A stretch of 64,000 nucleotides of DNA from Lachnospiraceae bacterium NK4A144 (GTDB lineage Bacteria; Bacillota; Clostridia; Lachnospirales; Lachnospiraceae). How positions within the stretch are numbered: the stretch's first letter is position 1; each line of letters begins with the position of its first letter. The translations under genes were made by a program, and so were the position numbers. The notes beneath the pieces were generated by a model. The model made no database searches. It was not told the DNA's origin and worked only from the letters and a program-made list of their open reading frames with translations. This document shows positions 25,906-34,222 of the stretch, piece after piece. The stretch is taken from NCBI GenBank assembly GCA_000424365.1, contig AUJT01000009.1, forward strand, positions 1 to 64,000, given 5' to 3'.

Positions 25906-27363
25906 ATGATTCATAATCGATATATCATTTTCAGTAATCTCCTGCTCATAGTTCTTCTGATAGCAGGCTTTACACTTATCGAAATGAATAGTGTCCATCA
26001 GTACTACACGGTTGTTAATCAGCAGATTGAAAACAACCTGAACCGTACTGCGCTTACGGTAGAGTCTGATATTGAAGGCTATGCCGCCGTTCAGCTTGCC
26101 GTTGCTTCGTCCATGGCAAATGATATTTCTGTACGAAGCTGGCTGAATAAAGAGCCTTACTCCAGCACTGCATCCATCATTTCATATCTGGAGGATCGAT
26201 GTGATGATTTTGGCTACGATACCGCATTCCTGATCTCTGACAAGACTCATCGCCTTTTTAATCAGCATGCCTATGTAAAAGATCTGGATCTTAATGACGA
26301 ATACGACAGCTGGTACACAAAGTTCACCAACTCTAATAAAGAAAGCGAGATCATTGTAAATCTGGACGGAGCCAATAATTATGCCGTGTCTCTCTTTGCA
26401 GACTGCCGTGTAGAAGACAGAAACGGAAAGCTCCTCGGCGTGATAGGCACAAGTATGGTCCTCGAAGGACTTTGGACGCACTATGATAATATCGAAAAAG
26501 AGATGGATCAGCAGATCTTCATCACACCTCTTTCAAGCGCTCCGGCTGTTTTTAATTCCAGTGCCGGACACTATATCCAGCCATCAGACCTTGCATTTAA
26601 GCTGGGGATGGATGAACACATGCTCCAATCTGCCACCGAGGACGGCATATATACCAGCATCGGTAATCAGCGGATTTTTATAAAAAAATTGTATAGTCTC
26701 GACTGGGCCATAGTTGTTACGCAAAAAAGCGTCAGCTTATCCGAGTCGATCACCGCTGCCATGCGCGCTAATTCGGTTTACGTAATCCTGCTTAGTTCTC
26801 TTCTGGTGCTTATGTCCTTCCTTGGCATGAGACGTATCAACCGCAGACTGTATCAGCTCGAAAATATTGACCGCATGACAGGCATGCCTAACCAGACTCT
26901 TTTCACCGATCAGTTTAAGAGTTTAAGTGCCTCTGAATTCCTAAAGCCCTGCAGCTTTTTCACTCTGACTATTGATAATTACGAGAGTATGACCGAAGAA
27001 ATGGGAACAGCCTACAGAAATGCCATTTTGAATATAGTATCGGAAGAGCTTATGAAGCTCACAGAACAGTATGGCATAGTCGGCAGATGGGAAATGCGCG
27101 AGTACATCGGATGGCTGAATATCAGTCCCGAAAACGCGCGCAAGCTGCTCCTGCGGCTAAATCTCAGACTCAGTGAACAGGATAAAAAACTCCTTATCCA
27201 AGTAAGTATCGGCATTACCGATGCTCATAACACGCGTTCTTTACCTATTCTTGCCATGCAGGCAGAGCGCGCCATGTACCGTTCAAAGAGAAACGGCTCC
27301 GGCTTATGTACCATATATGATCCGGAAATTGACGGCATCGTATCTATAATAGCTTCTGACTGA
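25906..27363 (+). CDS. Degenerate GGDEF protein, paralogue of upstream gene
   Basis: A 485-residue protein with the same layout as the preceding gene: N-terminal helix, Cache-like sensor, second helix, C-terminal GGDEF-fold. The two align along their whole length (for example NNYDISLFVNCRVEDEDG versus NNYAVSLFADCRVEDRNG), so this is a tandem duplication. The signature is lost: GRWEMREYIGWL replaces ARWGGDEFVGYL, and the first metal-binding Asp is Thr (TLTIDNYE). It cannot make c-di-GMP by the known mechanism; it may bind GTP or nucleotide, or modulate its partner. RBS AAGGGG. Confidence 0.88.
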   Translation: MIHNRYIIFSNLLLIVLLIAGFTLIEMNSVHQYYTVVNQQIENNLNRTALTVESDIEGYAAVQLAVASSMANDISVRSWLNKEPYSSTASIISYLEDRCDDFGYDTAFLISDKTHRLFNQHAYVKDLDLNDEYDSWYTKFTNSNKESEIIVNLDGANNYAVSLFADCRVEDRNGKLLGVIGTSMVLEGLWTHYDNIEKEMDQQIFITPLSSAPAVFNSSAGHYIQPSDLAFKLGMDEHMLQSATEDGIYTSIGNQRIFIKKLYSLDWAIVVTQKSVSLSESITAAMRANSVYVILLSSLLVLMSFLGMRRINRRLYQLENIDRMTGMPNQTLFTDQFKSLSASEFLKPCSFFTLTIDNYESMTEEMGTAYRNAILNIVSEELMKLTEQYGIVGRWEMREYIGWLNISPENARKLLLRLNLRLSEQDKKLLIQVSIGITDAHNTRSLPILAMQAERAMYRSKRNGSGLCTIYDPEIDGIVSIIASD

Positions 27364-27377
27364 ATAATACATGCAGA

Positions 27378-27406
27378 AAAAGGCGGGTGTTCTCCACCCG
27401 CCTTTT
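27378..27406. terminator. Bidirectional terminator
   Basis: Perfect 12-bp stem AAAAGGCGGGTG / CACCCGCCTTTT with a 5-nt loop, between the GGDEF paralogue and the convergent queuosine operon. Confidence 0.9.
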
Positions 27407-27408
27407 AA

Positions 27409-27855
27409 CTATCCTAAATAGTTACTCAAATTTTTCTTTAATAACTCGTATCGGTCTTTTATCTCATCCTTACGCAGAAGATATTCCCGCTCTATCTTTA
27501 CGGCTTTACTGTAATCCGGCGCATTGCTTTCCGTGAACTGCTCACTGGTCAGATCAAAAATATGTCCATCGACCACATTAAAGGTGTGATATGACTTTTT
27601 GCTCCTCTGCACTCCCCATATCTCACCGCCAAAGATATCCTGGATCAGAAGCGAGGTCACATTGCAGTGCCCCATCATTTGTTTTTCCGGTGTCCACCAA
27701 TACTTCATACGGGTTGAGCAGGTGTCATAATTCCAGACGTCCTTAAGCGCATCATAAAGCTCATAAGGTGTACTGATCCCGCTGTAGCTGTGATCAACAG
27801 CAAAAACCTCTGCGTTTTCGGCACCGTAAAAACGATATTTTTCTAAATTTTTCAT
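27409..27855 (-). CDS. YunG-like protein in queuosine operon
   Basis: A 148-residue protein of the uncharacterised YunG type. Conserved pieces are STRMKYWWTPE, MGHCNVTSLLIQDIFGGEIW, SYHTFNVVDGHIFDLTSEQF. The ordered Cys, His and Asp residues in these blocks resemble the catalytic order of transglutaminase/NlpC-fold enzymes, but that is inference. It follows queF by 1 bp and ends the operon, so it is co-transcribed with queuosine precursor genes; whether it acts in that pathway is unknown. Confidence 0.6.
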   Translation of the reverse strand: MKNLEKYRFYGAENAEVFAVDHSYSGISTPYELYDALKDVWNYDTCSTRMKYWWTPEKQMMGHCNVTSLLIQDIFGGEIWGVQRSKKSYHTFNVVDGHIFDLTSEQFTESNAPDYSKAVKIEREYLLRKDEIKDRYELLKKNLSNYLG

Positions 27856-27856
27856 G

Positions 27857-28339
27857 TCATCTGTTATTTATCGTCTCAGGGAACATATCATGCTGTGCAA
27901 GTCTGTCCCATGCAACTTTTTCCCATTTTGTGCCCGGCTTTCCGTGATTGCAGTACGGATCGATGGAAAGACCGCCTCTTGGCAGGAACTTTCCCCATAC
28001 CTCTATATACTTCGGATCAAGGAGCTTTACAAGGTCATTCATGATCTCATTAACTACATCCTCATGAAAATCTCCGTGATTTCTGAAGGAAAACAGATAC
28101 AGCTTTAAGCTCTTACTTTCTACCAGCTTTTCGTCAGGTACATAAGAAATATAGATAGTTGCAAAATCCGGCTGACCTGTAATAGGACAAAGGCTCGTAA
28201 ACTCAGGACAATTGAATTTTACGAAATAATCATTCTCCGGATGGCGATTACTGAAAGACTCAAGTACACTCGGGTCATATTCGTATTTATACTTTGTTTC
28301 CTGATTTCCAAGTAAAGTCAGATCTTCTTTTTCTCTCAT
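27857..28339 (-). CDS. queF: NADPH-dependent 7-cyano-7-deazaguanine reductase
   Basis: A 160-residue unimodular QueF of the T-fold superfamily; reduces preQ0 to preQ1 with NADPH. Seen are the catalytic Cys in [12 protein letters not shown], the QueF motif [16 protein letters not shown] and FHED that follows. Start set at ATG 28339 behind GGAGG; the GTG 18 bp upstream precedes that RBS. Penultimate gene of the operon. Confidence 0.95.
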   Translation of the reverse strand: MREKEDLTLLGNQETKYKYEYDPSVLESFSNRHPENDYFVKFNCPEFTSLCPITGQPDFATIYISYVPDEKLVESKSLKLYLFSFRNHGDFHEDVVNEIMNDLVKLLDPKYIEVWGKFLPRGGLSIDPYCNHGKPGTKWEKVAWDRLAQHDMFPETINNR

Positions 28340-28363
28340 CTCATTGCCTCCATACACTCGTTA

Positions 28364-29050
28364 TTAATTCTTTAATGCCGGGTCTTCTACGCCGTTTTCT
28401 CTGAAAGCTGCCGCTCTGTCGATGCATGTTCCGCATTTTCCGCAGGGCTTATCTCCGCCTTCATAGCAAGACCATGTGAGTTCATAAGGGACACCGAGTT
28501 CAAGGCCCATCTTTACTACCCCTGCTTTATTGATATTTACAAACGGTGCTTCGATCTTTAACTGATGTCCGGAGCCTTCCCAGATTGCCTCGTTCATAGC
28601 ATTATTAAATGCCGGAGAGCAATCAGGATAAGCAAAACCTGCAGAATCATCTGCATGAGCTCCGTAATAGATCACGCTGCAACCCTTACTGAGTGCAATG
28701 CTTGCCGCCGCAGAAAGAAAAAGGCCGTTTCTAAACGGTACATAAGTACTTACAGGTGTTTCTCCCGCTGTTTCCTTTATCTGTTCTGAATATGCTTTTT
28801 CCGGTATCTCAGCGTCAGACTGCTTTAAAAGAGAACAATTACTGTATTCAAATACCTTGCTCAGATCCATGAAAAGCTGTTCTACGCCATAATATTCCGC
28901 TACTGCCTTTGCAGCCTCGATTTCTTTGTCATGCTTCTGACCGTAAGACACCGATAATGTTATGACATTTTCTTTTCCGTATTTACTAACTGCCAGTCCA
29001 AGTGCGGTTGTGGAATCCACTCCTCCGCTCGATAATACCATTGCTTTCAT
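28364..29050 (-). CDS. queC: 7-cyano-7-deazaguanine synthase
   Basis: A 228-residue ATP-dependent enzyme converting 7-carboxy-7-deazaguanine and ammonia to preQ0. It has the PP-loop LSSGGVDSTTALGLA at the N-terminus and the zinc site CYEGGDKPCGKCGTC near the C-terminus. It lies between folE and queF. Confidence 0.96.
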   Translation of the reverse strand: MKAMVLSSGGVDSTTALGLAVSKYGKENVITLSVSYGQKHDKEIEAAKAVAEYYGVEQLFMDLSKVFEYSNCSLLKQSDAEIPEKAYSEQIKETAGETPVSTYVPFRNGLFLSAAASIALSKGCSVIYYGAHADDSAGFAYPDCSPAFNNAMNEAIWEGSGHQLKIEAPFVNINKAGVVKMGLELGVPYELTWSCYEGGDKPCGKCGTCIDRAAAFRENGVEDPALKN

Positions 29051-29071
29051 GCTGTCACTCCTTTTTGTCTA

Positions 29072-29641
29072 TTATCTCAGATACATCTGCAGCGCCGGAT
29101 CTGTGCGGAATTTTCCACGGATCTCTGCTGTGAATGTCTTTGCATTTTCTTTTTTGATCCCTCTGGCGGATACACAGCTGTGGCATCCTTCTATGGTTAC
29201 TGCCACGTCCTCAGAACCGGTTATTTCAGAAATAATATCAGCTATATCACTACCAATACGTTCCTGTAGCTGAAGCCTCTTCGCTGCCATGTCACAAACT
29301 CTGGCTATCTTTGATAATCCGATAACTTTTCCATTTGGAATATAAGCTACACTTGCTTTCATATCGTACATAAGAGCCAGATGGTGCTCGCAATATGAAA
29401 AAAGATCAATATCCTTAACCACTACAACCCTGTCTGATGTCTTTTCTTCAAAGCCTTCTTCAAAGCATTTATCAAACATCTCCGCGATCTCATGGTTTGT
29501 ATAATTCATACCCTCAAAGACTTCTTCATACATTGCTGCGACTCTTGCAGGTGTCTCCTTAAGTCCTTCTCTATCCGGATCATCTCCGAGAGCGATAAGT
29601 ATCCCTCTTATATGTTCTTCGATTGCCTTTTTGTCGATCAT
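29072..29641 (-). CDS. folE: GTP cyclohydrolase I
   Basis: A 189-residue type I GTP cyclohydrolase making 7,8-dihydroneopterin triphosphate, the first intermediate for queuosine (and folate). Zinc ligands occur in [10 protein letters not shown] and [10 protein letters not shown]; the active-site [19 protein letters not shown] segment is typical. Start ATG 29641, behind GAGGAG and overlapping region of the queE stop codon (29644). Its place in the que operon suggests it serves queuosine synthesis. Confidence 0.96.
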   Translation of the reverse strand: MIDKKAIEEHIRGILIALGDDPDREGLKETPARVAAMYEEVFEGMNYTNHEIAEMFDKCFEEGFEEKTSDRVVVVKDIDLFSYCEHHLALMYDMKASVAYIPNGKVIGLSKIARVCDMAAKRLQLQERIGSDIADIISEITGSEDVAVTIEGCHSCVSARGIKKENAKTFTAEIRGKFRTDPALQMYLR

Positions 29642-29643
29642 TG

Positions 29644-30297
29644 TCAAACTCCTCTTTTTTCCGGATCCCAGATCACCTTATGCATCTGGAGCTGGAGACG
29701 GACATCATTCATTTTGTTTCTTATCAGAAAATCCACGATCTCCACAGGCTCTATGCTGCCAAATACCGGACTTATATATACATGACACCTGTGTGCCAGA
29801 TCATAACTATCGATCACTTCTTTTGCGCGCGCCAGATCTTCCGGGCTTCCCGATACAAACTTAACTGTATCGCAGCTTTCAAGCGCCTCGAAGTTTGTAA
29901 AAAGCATCTCTTTTTCGCATCCGCTGCCAGGCAGTTTATAATCCAGCGTAAATACAGGTCTGTTTCCTTCTGTAAAGGGCTTGATATCAACAGATCCGTT
30001 TGTTTCTATTTCAACTCTGTGTCCGGCGTCCAAAAGCTTTGTTATGAGCTCTTTAATATCTCTCTGCAGTAACGGCTCACCTCCGGTAAGTGTTACATTC
30101 GTGATACCCGTATCCTTTACATATGCTACGATCTCTTCCGGACTCATCTCTGTAAACGGACAATCTTTTTCATTTGCCCATTTGGTATCACAAAAACTGC
30201 ACGCGAGATTGCATCCCTTAAATCTGATAAAAACGGCAGCTTCTCCGGCTCTTACACCTTCGCCGTTGATACTTACAAATTTTTCTACTACCTTCAT
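29644..30297 (-). CDS. queE: 7-carboxy-7-deazaguanine synthase (radical SAM)
   Basis: A 217-residue radical SAM enzyme converting CPH4 to CDG. The cluster motif is CNLACSFC (CxxxCxxC), followed by DTKWA; the SAM-binding TGGEPLLQ is present. It starts 3 bp after queD. Confidence 0.95.
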   Translation of the reverse strand: MKVVEKFVSINGEGVRAGEAAVFIRFKGCNLACSFCDTKWANEKDCPFTEMSPEEIVAYVKDTGITNVTLTGGEPLLQRDIKELITKLLDAGHRVEIETNGSVDIKPFTEGNRPVFTLDYKLPGSGCEKEMLFTNFEALESCDTVKFVSGSPEDLARAKEVIDSYDLAHRCHVYISPVFGSIEPVEIVDFLIRNKMNDVRLQLQMHKVIWDPEKRGV

Positions 30298-30300
30298 GCC

Positions 30301-30720
30301 TTATTCCTCGTATGCTGCACAGTTATTAGGTGTTTCGTATACTTCTACTCTGTGCATATCAAATCCTTTTTCACTAAGGATCTTATAAAAGTATTCTGAG
30401 AAATTTTCCGCCGTTGGTCTGAAAGCTACCTTCTTCATATTGAAGTTCTCTTCCATTAATGCTTCGATCGTTTTTTCTTTTAAGGAGCCTTCTTCATAGA
30501 TCAGGCTGTGGTCCAATTCATCACAAGCGTTTTTTAACGTTGCCTTCAAGTCAGAAAAATCAACAAGCATTCCTCTGTTCTGCGTGTCTTCACTTAACTT
30601 TTCTCCCTTTATCTCCGCTACTACTCTCCAGCGGTGACCGTGGATATTTCGGCATTTTCCGTCATAATCCTTTAAAAAATGTGCTGCATCAAATGCTGAT
30701 TCTGTCTTTAGAAAATACAT
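30301..30720 (-). CDS. queD: 6-carboxytetrahydropterin synthase
   Basis: A 139-residue T-fold enzyme of the PTPS/QueD family that forms CPH4 from dihydroneopterin triphosphate. Zinc-binding histidines appear in FDAAHFL and GKCRNIHGHRW; the conserved catalytic-region VDFSDLK and LDHSLI are also seen. First gene of the queuosine operon, behind AAGGAG and a preQ1 riboswitch with terminator. Confidence 0.95.
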   Translation of the reverse strand: MYFLKTESAFDAAHFLKDYDGKCRNIHGHRWRVVAEIKGEKLSEDTQNRGMLVDFSDLKATLKNACDELDHSLIYEEGSLKEKTIEALMEENFNMKKVAFRPTAENFSEYFYKILSEKGFDMHRVEVYETPNNCAAYEE

Positions 30721-30747
30721 TTATGACTCCTTAACAAACATAGAAAA

Positions 30748-30774
30748 AGCCCCGCGTTACACGAACGCAGGGCT
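30748..30774 (-). terminator. Terminator of the preQ1 riboswitch
   Basis: In the minus direction AGCCCTGCGTT / AACGCGGGGCT stem (one mismatch) followed by TTTTTCT, located between the aptamer and queD. Ligand-bound aptamer would favour this stem and switch the operon off. Confidence 0.85.
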
Positions 30775-30825
30775 GATAAAATCTCAATTTATGTGCGCAG
30801 AATCCTACTCACATTGATCAGTCCC

Positions 30826-30864
30826 GGTTTTGTTTTTCGACAGGAAGGTACAAATGAACTGTCG
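30826..30864 (-). promoter_or_regulatory. preQ1 class I riboswitch aptamer
   Basis: Minus-strand RNA: P1 CGACAG / CUGUCG enclosing UUCAUUUGUACCUUC; the tail AAAAACAAAACC follows. UUUGU in the loop pairs with ACAAA in the A-rich tail, giving the H-type pseudoknot of preQ1-I aptamers, and the post-P1 UUC is conserved. It precedes a terminator and the queD-queE-folE-queC-queF operon, exactly where preQ1 sensing is expected. Called by eye; not scored against a covariance model. Confidence 0.75.
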
Positions 30865-30896
30865 TTATGCTGTTTTTTGTGTTTACAACGGTTGAA

Positions 30897-30925
30897 AGTA
30901 TACGCTTACGTATTTGGCATGTCAA
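30897..30925 (-). promoter_or_regulatory. Promoter of the queuosine operon
   Basis: Minus strand TTGACA, 17 nt, TATACT, just upstream of the preQ1 aptamer and 20 bp downstream of the preceding gene's stop codon. Confidence 0.85.
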
Positions 30926-30930
30926 TCGTT

Positions 30931-30948
30931 TTTTGACCCTGTCATCAT
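30931..30948 (-). repeat. Family A end at a gene stop
   Basis: Minus strand ATGATGACAGGGTCAAAA, matching the family A terminus. The TGA stop of the glycosyltransferase gene (30945-30947) lies inside it. Confidence 0.6.
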
Positions 30949-31943
30949 CCGCGTCCCGTGATCCTGTCCAGAGCTCTCAAAGCCAGTCTCCGCATGTGCC
31001 GCTGCCTTGGCGCGTCCACCAGCAATACTTTCCTGATCACTCTCCGAAGCGCTGCATCATCTGCTATTTCTCTTCTTACAAACTTCTTAAACATAGTCTT
31101 GAAGGCATATCGCTTTTCTGCAGGAAGATGCATTATAGACAGTTCTGCGTCACGTGCTGTCATGTCATCAAGCTGTGCTGCTGTCCAGATCCTTCTCGTG
31201 TAGTTTACACCGGTAAGCTTCCTAAAACCAAGTTTATAATAAATAAAACTCCAGAAATGGGCTTCTTCGTTTAGTTTTTCCTTATTCTCCTCATAGAGTT
31301 TGTAATTCAGACTCCAAAGTGTACGGTATTCCCGCATGATGTCCTCAGCGATATCACTCCTAAACGAGATAAGCTCGCCGCCGAGATACTCAAGCTCCGG
31401 CATTTCCGAACCGTAAAACTCTTTATAAAGTCTTCTCATTCCGTTATGAGAAATTCCATTTATAGGGTAGTCGGCTGCATGACGCACCGGATAAGCCACT
31501 GCTCCGTCTTTTTCAATCTCAGAGAACAGATCTGAAATATCCTTAGTAAATAAGCAGTCCGAATCAAGTATCAGATGATTTCCCGGAATACTCTTTAATT
31601 TCTCAATGATGTCATACACATAGAACTGGTTTCTGAACTGGAAAAACCAGTCAGCAGGTGTCTTTCCTGTAAGTTCGGTCCTTATGACATCCACATTATT
31701 TTCCTTAAAGAAAGCTCCCATATCCACACCGTCAACGTCCGGAGGAAGCTTATGGAGATTCGTAAAAAACAGGTACTTTACATTCTTATCCTGTGTAAGA
31801 AATGCTGATACATAAAAATCATAAACGCATCTCCAGTAAACCTTTTGAAACTCAAATGAACTTGTCTTTTTTCCAACAGAAGGATAATAGCTTTCATCCT
31901 CCTTATTCTCTGCATAGAACCACGTAATAATGTAATTATCCAT
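30945..31943 (-). CDS. Putative glycosyltransferase
   Basis: A 332-residue protein with a GT-A-like layout: N-terminal YIITWFYA strand, an FFTNL nucleotide-binding-like region and a DxD-type motif HLILDSDCLF (about residues 123-132) for metal and sugar nucleotide. Segment YLGGELISFRSD resembles the acceptor-site region of GT8-like enzymes. The C-terminal tail is Arg-rich. It follows a MATE transporter gene by 3 bp, so both are co-transcribed. Substrate unknown. The stop codon is inside a family A repeat end. Confidence 0.6.
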   Translation of the reverse strand: MDNYIITWFYAENKEDESYYPSVGKKTSSFEFQKVYWRCVYDFYVSAFLTQDKNVKYLFFTNLHKLPPDVDGVDMGAFFKENNVDVIRTELTGKTPADWFFQFRNQFYVYDIIEKLKSIPGNHLILDSDCLFTKDISDLFSEIEKDGAVAYPVRHAADYPINGISHNGMRRLYKEFYGSEMPELEYLGGELISFRSDIAEDIMREYRTLWSLNYKLYEENKEKLNEEAHFWSFIYYKLGFRKLTGVNYTRRIWTAAQLDDMTARDAELSIMHLPAEKRYAFKTMFKKFVRREIADDAALRRVIRKVLLVDAPRQRHMRRLALRALDRITGRG

Positions 31944-31946
31944 TTT

Positions 31947-33305
31947 TTACCTCGTAAGATTTCGCACCCACTTATATTTCTTAAAGTGATGCATAACCCA
32001 CGGTATTTTTCCAACCTCATCAAGACAGGTGCAGGCGTAGACCGCAAGCACATGCCATTTAAATAAAAATGCTCCGAGACACGCTGTCGGTATCGCGATC
32101 ATCCACATAGAAACGATCAGTGAATAGACATCGAACCGCGTATCACCACCACCGTCAAAGATACCATTTATCATTACAGTATTGACGCACCGGCCGATCA
32201 TATATACCGACGTAATAACAAGCATTCCTTTTAATAACTCACGCGCCTCATCTGTAAGTATCATAAAATTCACAACCGGAGGGATCACCAGCAATATCAC
32301 TATCATCGTCAACAGACCTGTGATAAAGGACAGATCCCTAAGATAGTGACCATATTTCTTTGCCTGATCAAGTTTACCTGCGCCGAGCTCGTATCCGATC
32401 ATGATACCTCCGGCACTGGCGATACCATTACATAAGCAGCAGGTCAGATCACGGACAACTGCCGCAACAGAGTTCGCCGCAGCCGCATCTGCTCCGAGGT
32501 GCCCCATTATTGCCGTGTATGACGTAAATCCCACGCCCCAAAGGAGACAGGCCCCGAGTATCGGTGACGCGATACGGACAAAATCCTTTGCAAGCAGAGG
32601 ATTTTCCCTAAATAACCGCTTACCGTTAGGGTGCATATATCCGGGCTTGTACGATACTATAGTACACCAAAGTATCTCGATAACTCTGGAAACAAGCGTT
32701 GCCAGAGCCGCGCCTTCCGCCCCCATAGGATCTGCTCCCAATAAACCAAAGATAAATATCGCATTCAGTACAACATTTATGATAACCGCACTGCCTGAAA
32801 TAAGCGTTGTCTTTCCGGCATGTCCCGAGATCTTCATCATAGAGAGATAAACCTGTGAAAATCCCGTAAGGAGATAAGACCAGCCGGCGATCCTGAGATA
32901 TCTGCATCCGATATCCGCAAGTGTCGGATCATTTGTAAAAAACAGCATTAGTATCCAGGGAAAACCGATGCACAAAACCGCAAAAACCACATCTATAACA
33001 GCAACAAGCTTAAGCATGAGGATAAATATGTCATCCAAAGTCCTCATATCCTTTTTTCCCCAGTACTGCGCACCAAGGATAACACCTGTGGACGTTACCG
33101 ATGACAGGAACATGTTCATGACAAACTGAACCTGTGTCGCAAGCGACACCGCTGCCATTGAGTTCTGATCCAATCGCCCCAGCATTACTGCATCAGCCGC
33201 CGCAACCGATGCTAAAAGCAGGCTTTGGAGCGCAATGGGTATCATCAACGTACTAAGATTTTTTATAAACCGTTCATCCTTGAATATTTCTATAATATTT
33301 TTCAT
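31947..33305 (-). CDS. MATE family efflux transporter
   Basis: A 452-residue membrane protein with 12 predicted helices in two homologous halves. MATE-typical stretches include MIPIALQSLLLASVAAADAV, GWSYLLTGFSQVYLSMMKIS and the middle loop between halves. It would expel a small molecule using an ion gradient. Start ATG 33305 is chosen for GAGG at 7 nt; an upstream in-frame ATG at 33341 directly abuts a G-rich stretch. First gene of a pair with the glycosyltransferase; a flippase-like role for a glycolipid is possible but unsupported. Confidence 0.88.
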   Translation of the reverse strand: MKNIIEIFKDERFIKNLSTLMIPIALQSLLLASVAAADAVMLGRLDQNSMAAVSLATQVQFVMNMFLSSVTSTGVILGAQYWGKKDMRTLDDIFILMLKLVAVIDVVFAVLCIGFPWILMLFFTNDPTLADIGCRYLRIAGWSYLLTGFSQVYLSMMKISGHAGKTTLISGSAVIINVVLNAIFIFGLLGADPMGAEGAALATLVSRVIEILWCTIVSYKPGYMHPNGKRLFRENPLLAKDFVRIASPILGACLLWGVGFTSYTAIMGHLGADAAAANSVAAVVRDLTCCLCNGIASAGGIMIGYELGAGKLDQAKKYGHYLRDLSFITGLLTMIVILLVIPPVVNFMILTDEARELLKGMLVITSVYMIGRCVNTVMINGIFDGGGDTRFDVYSLIVSMWMIAIPTACLGAFLFKWHVLAVYACTCLDEVGKIPWVMHHFKKYKWVRNLTR

Positions 33306-33377
33306 ATATAACCTCGCCAACATTCCTATATTGCCATACATCCCCTGTCCACGACAATATGATCCTTTATATTTTTC

Positions 33378-33405
33378 CTAATATATTCCTGCTTACTGCC
33401 GATAT
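33378..33405 (+). promoter_or_regulatory. Sigma-28 (SigD/FliA)-like promoter
   Basis: CTAA, 16 nt, GCCGATAT, close to the B. subtilis SigD consensus. It lies 57 bp upstream of the PilZ-domain gene and links it to motility gene expression. A perfect GCCGATAT of this kind is rare by chance, but spacing is at the long end. Confidence 0.55.
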
Positions 33406-33461
33406 ATTTAGTATCGAACGAACAACCTATACTCACAAGGACGTGATGGAGGGAGAAATAA

Positions 33462-34106
33462 ATGAAAGCAGCGGAAGTTCTACAGGCAGGCGATCCGATC
33501 CTCATCAGATGGAAGACCAGCCGTTTTACAAGACTCTATAAAACTACTGTCATAGATGTTGAAGGAAATATAGTAGCATTGGAAGCTATCTATGACAAAA
33601 AGGGACTTATCCCTTTTGATCGGGGTATCACAGAACTCATTCCTGTCGGACATGAAAATATATACCAGAACCTGCGTGTCATCCATTCACATGTACGCGA
33701 TAAAGAAGTTTATCTGGTATCAGGAAACGCTGAAGGAAGCATCTATACCGAGCACAGAAAGTTCGTACGTTTCAGTGTCAATCTTAAATGTTCGATAGGT
33801 GATTATTCTGCCATTCTTGCGGATGTCAGCTCCGGCGGCTTCAGAGTTCTCGTTGCATACAACTATCCTGTCGGAACATGGCTCAAAATAAATGAGTATT
33901 TTGACGTCCGCGGTATTGTTGTCCGTAAAGACCGAAGCAGTGTTGGAATGTATTCATACGGATGTCAGGTCATTGACCCTACCAAATCATTTCTGAATTT
34001 TATATCCGAGCAGGAAGCCAACGGTGCACCGGTCTTAAATTACAACGGTCCTGAAGAAGATAATTCAGAATACGATAAAGAAGAAGATGAATATGAATAT
34101 GAATAA
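33462..34106 (+). CDS. PilZ-domain c-di-GMP receptor (YcgR-like)
   Basis: A 214-residue soluble protein. The N-terminal half (1-100) resembles the flagellar-brake YcgR N-domain (QAGDPILIRW, GRITELIPVG-like). The PilZ domain begins at HRKFVRFSV, containing RxxxR, and continues with DVSSGGFRV, the D/NxSxxG motif; both c-di-GMP contacts are intact. A very acidic tail ends the protein. RBS GGAGGGAG. With the sigma-28-like promoter, a role in flagellar control is likely, possibly responding to the cyclase at 24418. Confidence 0.82.
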   Translation: MKAAEVLQAGDPILIRWKTSRFTRLYKTTVIDVEGNIVALEAIYDKKGLIPFDRGITELIPVGHENIYQNLRVIHSHVRDKEVYLVSGNAEGSIYTEHRKFVRFSVNLKCSIGDYSAILADVSSGGFRVLVAYNYPVGTWLKINEYFDVRGIVVRKDRSSVGMYSYGCQVIDPTKSFLNFISEQEANGAPVLNYNGPEEDNSEYDKEEDEYEYE

Positions 34107-34127
34107 ATAAGCGGCTGATCACATGTT

Positions 34128-34164
34128 TTCCACGCAGTACACTAGTCTGCGTGGAATTTTTTTT
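34128..34164 (+). terminator. Terminator of the PilZ gene
   Basis: Perfect 10-bp stem TTCCACGCAG / CTGCGTGGAA followed by eight T residues. Confidence 0.92.
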
Positions 34165-34222
34165 GCCCTAGCGTATATATAGGCAAAGAGCAGAGCAGCA
34201 CCGCGCTGGAAAGGAGGCTTTC

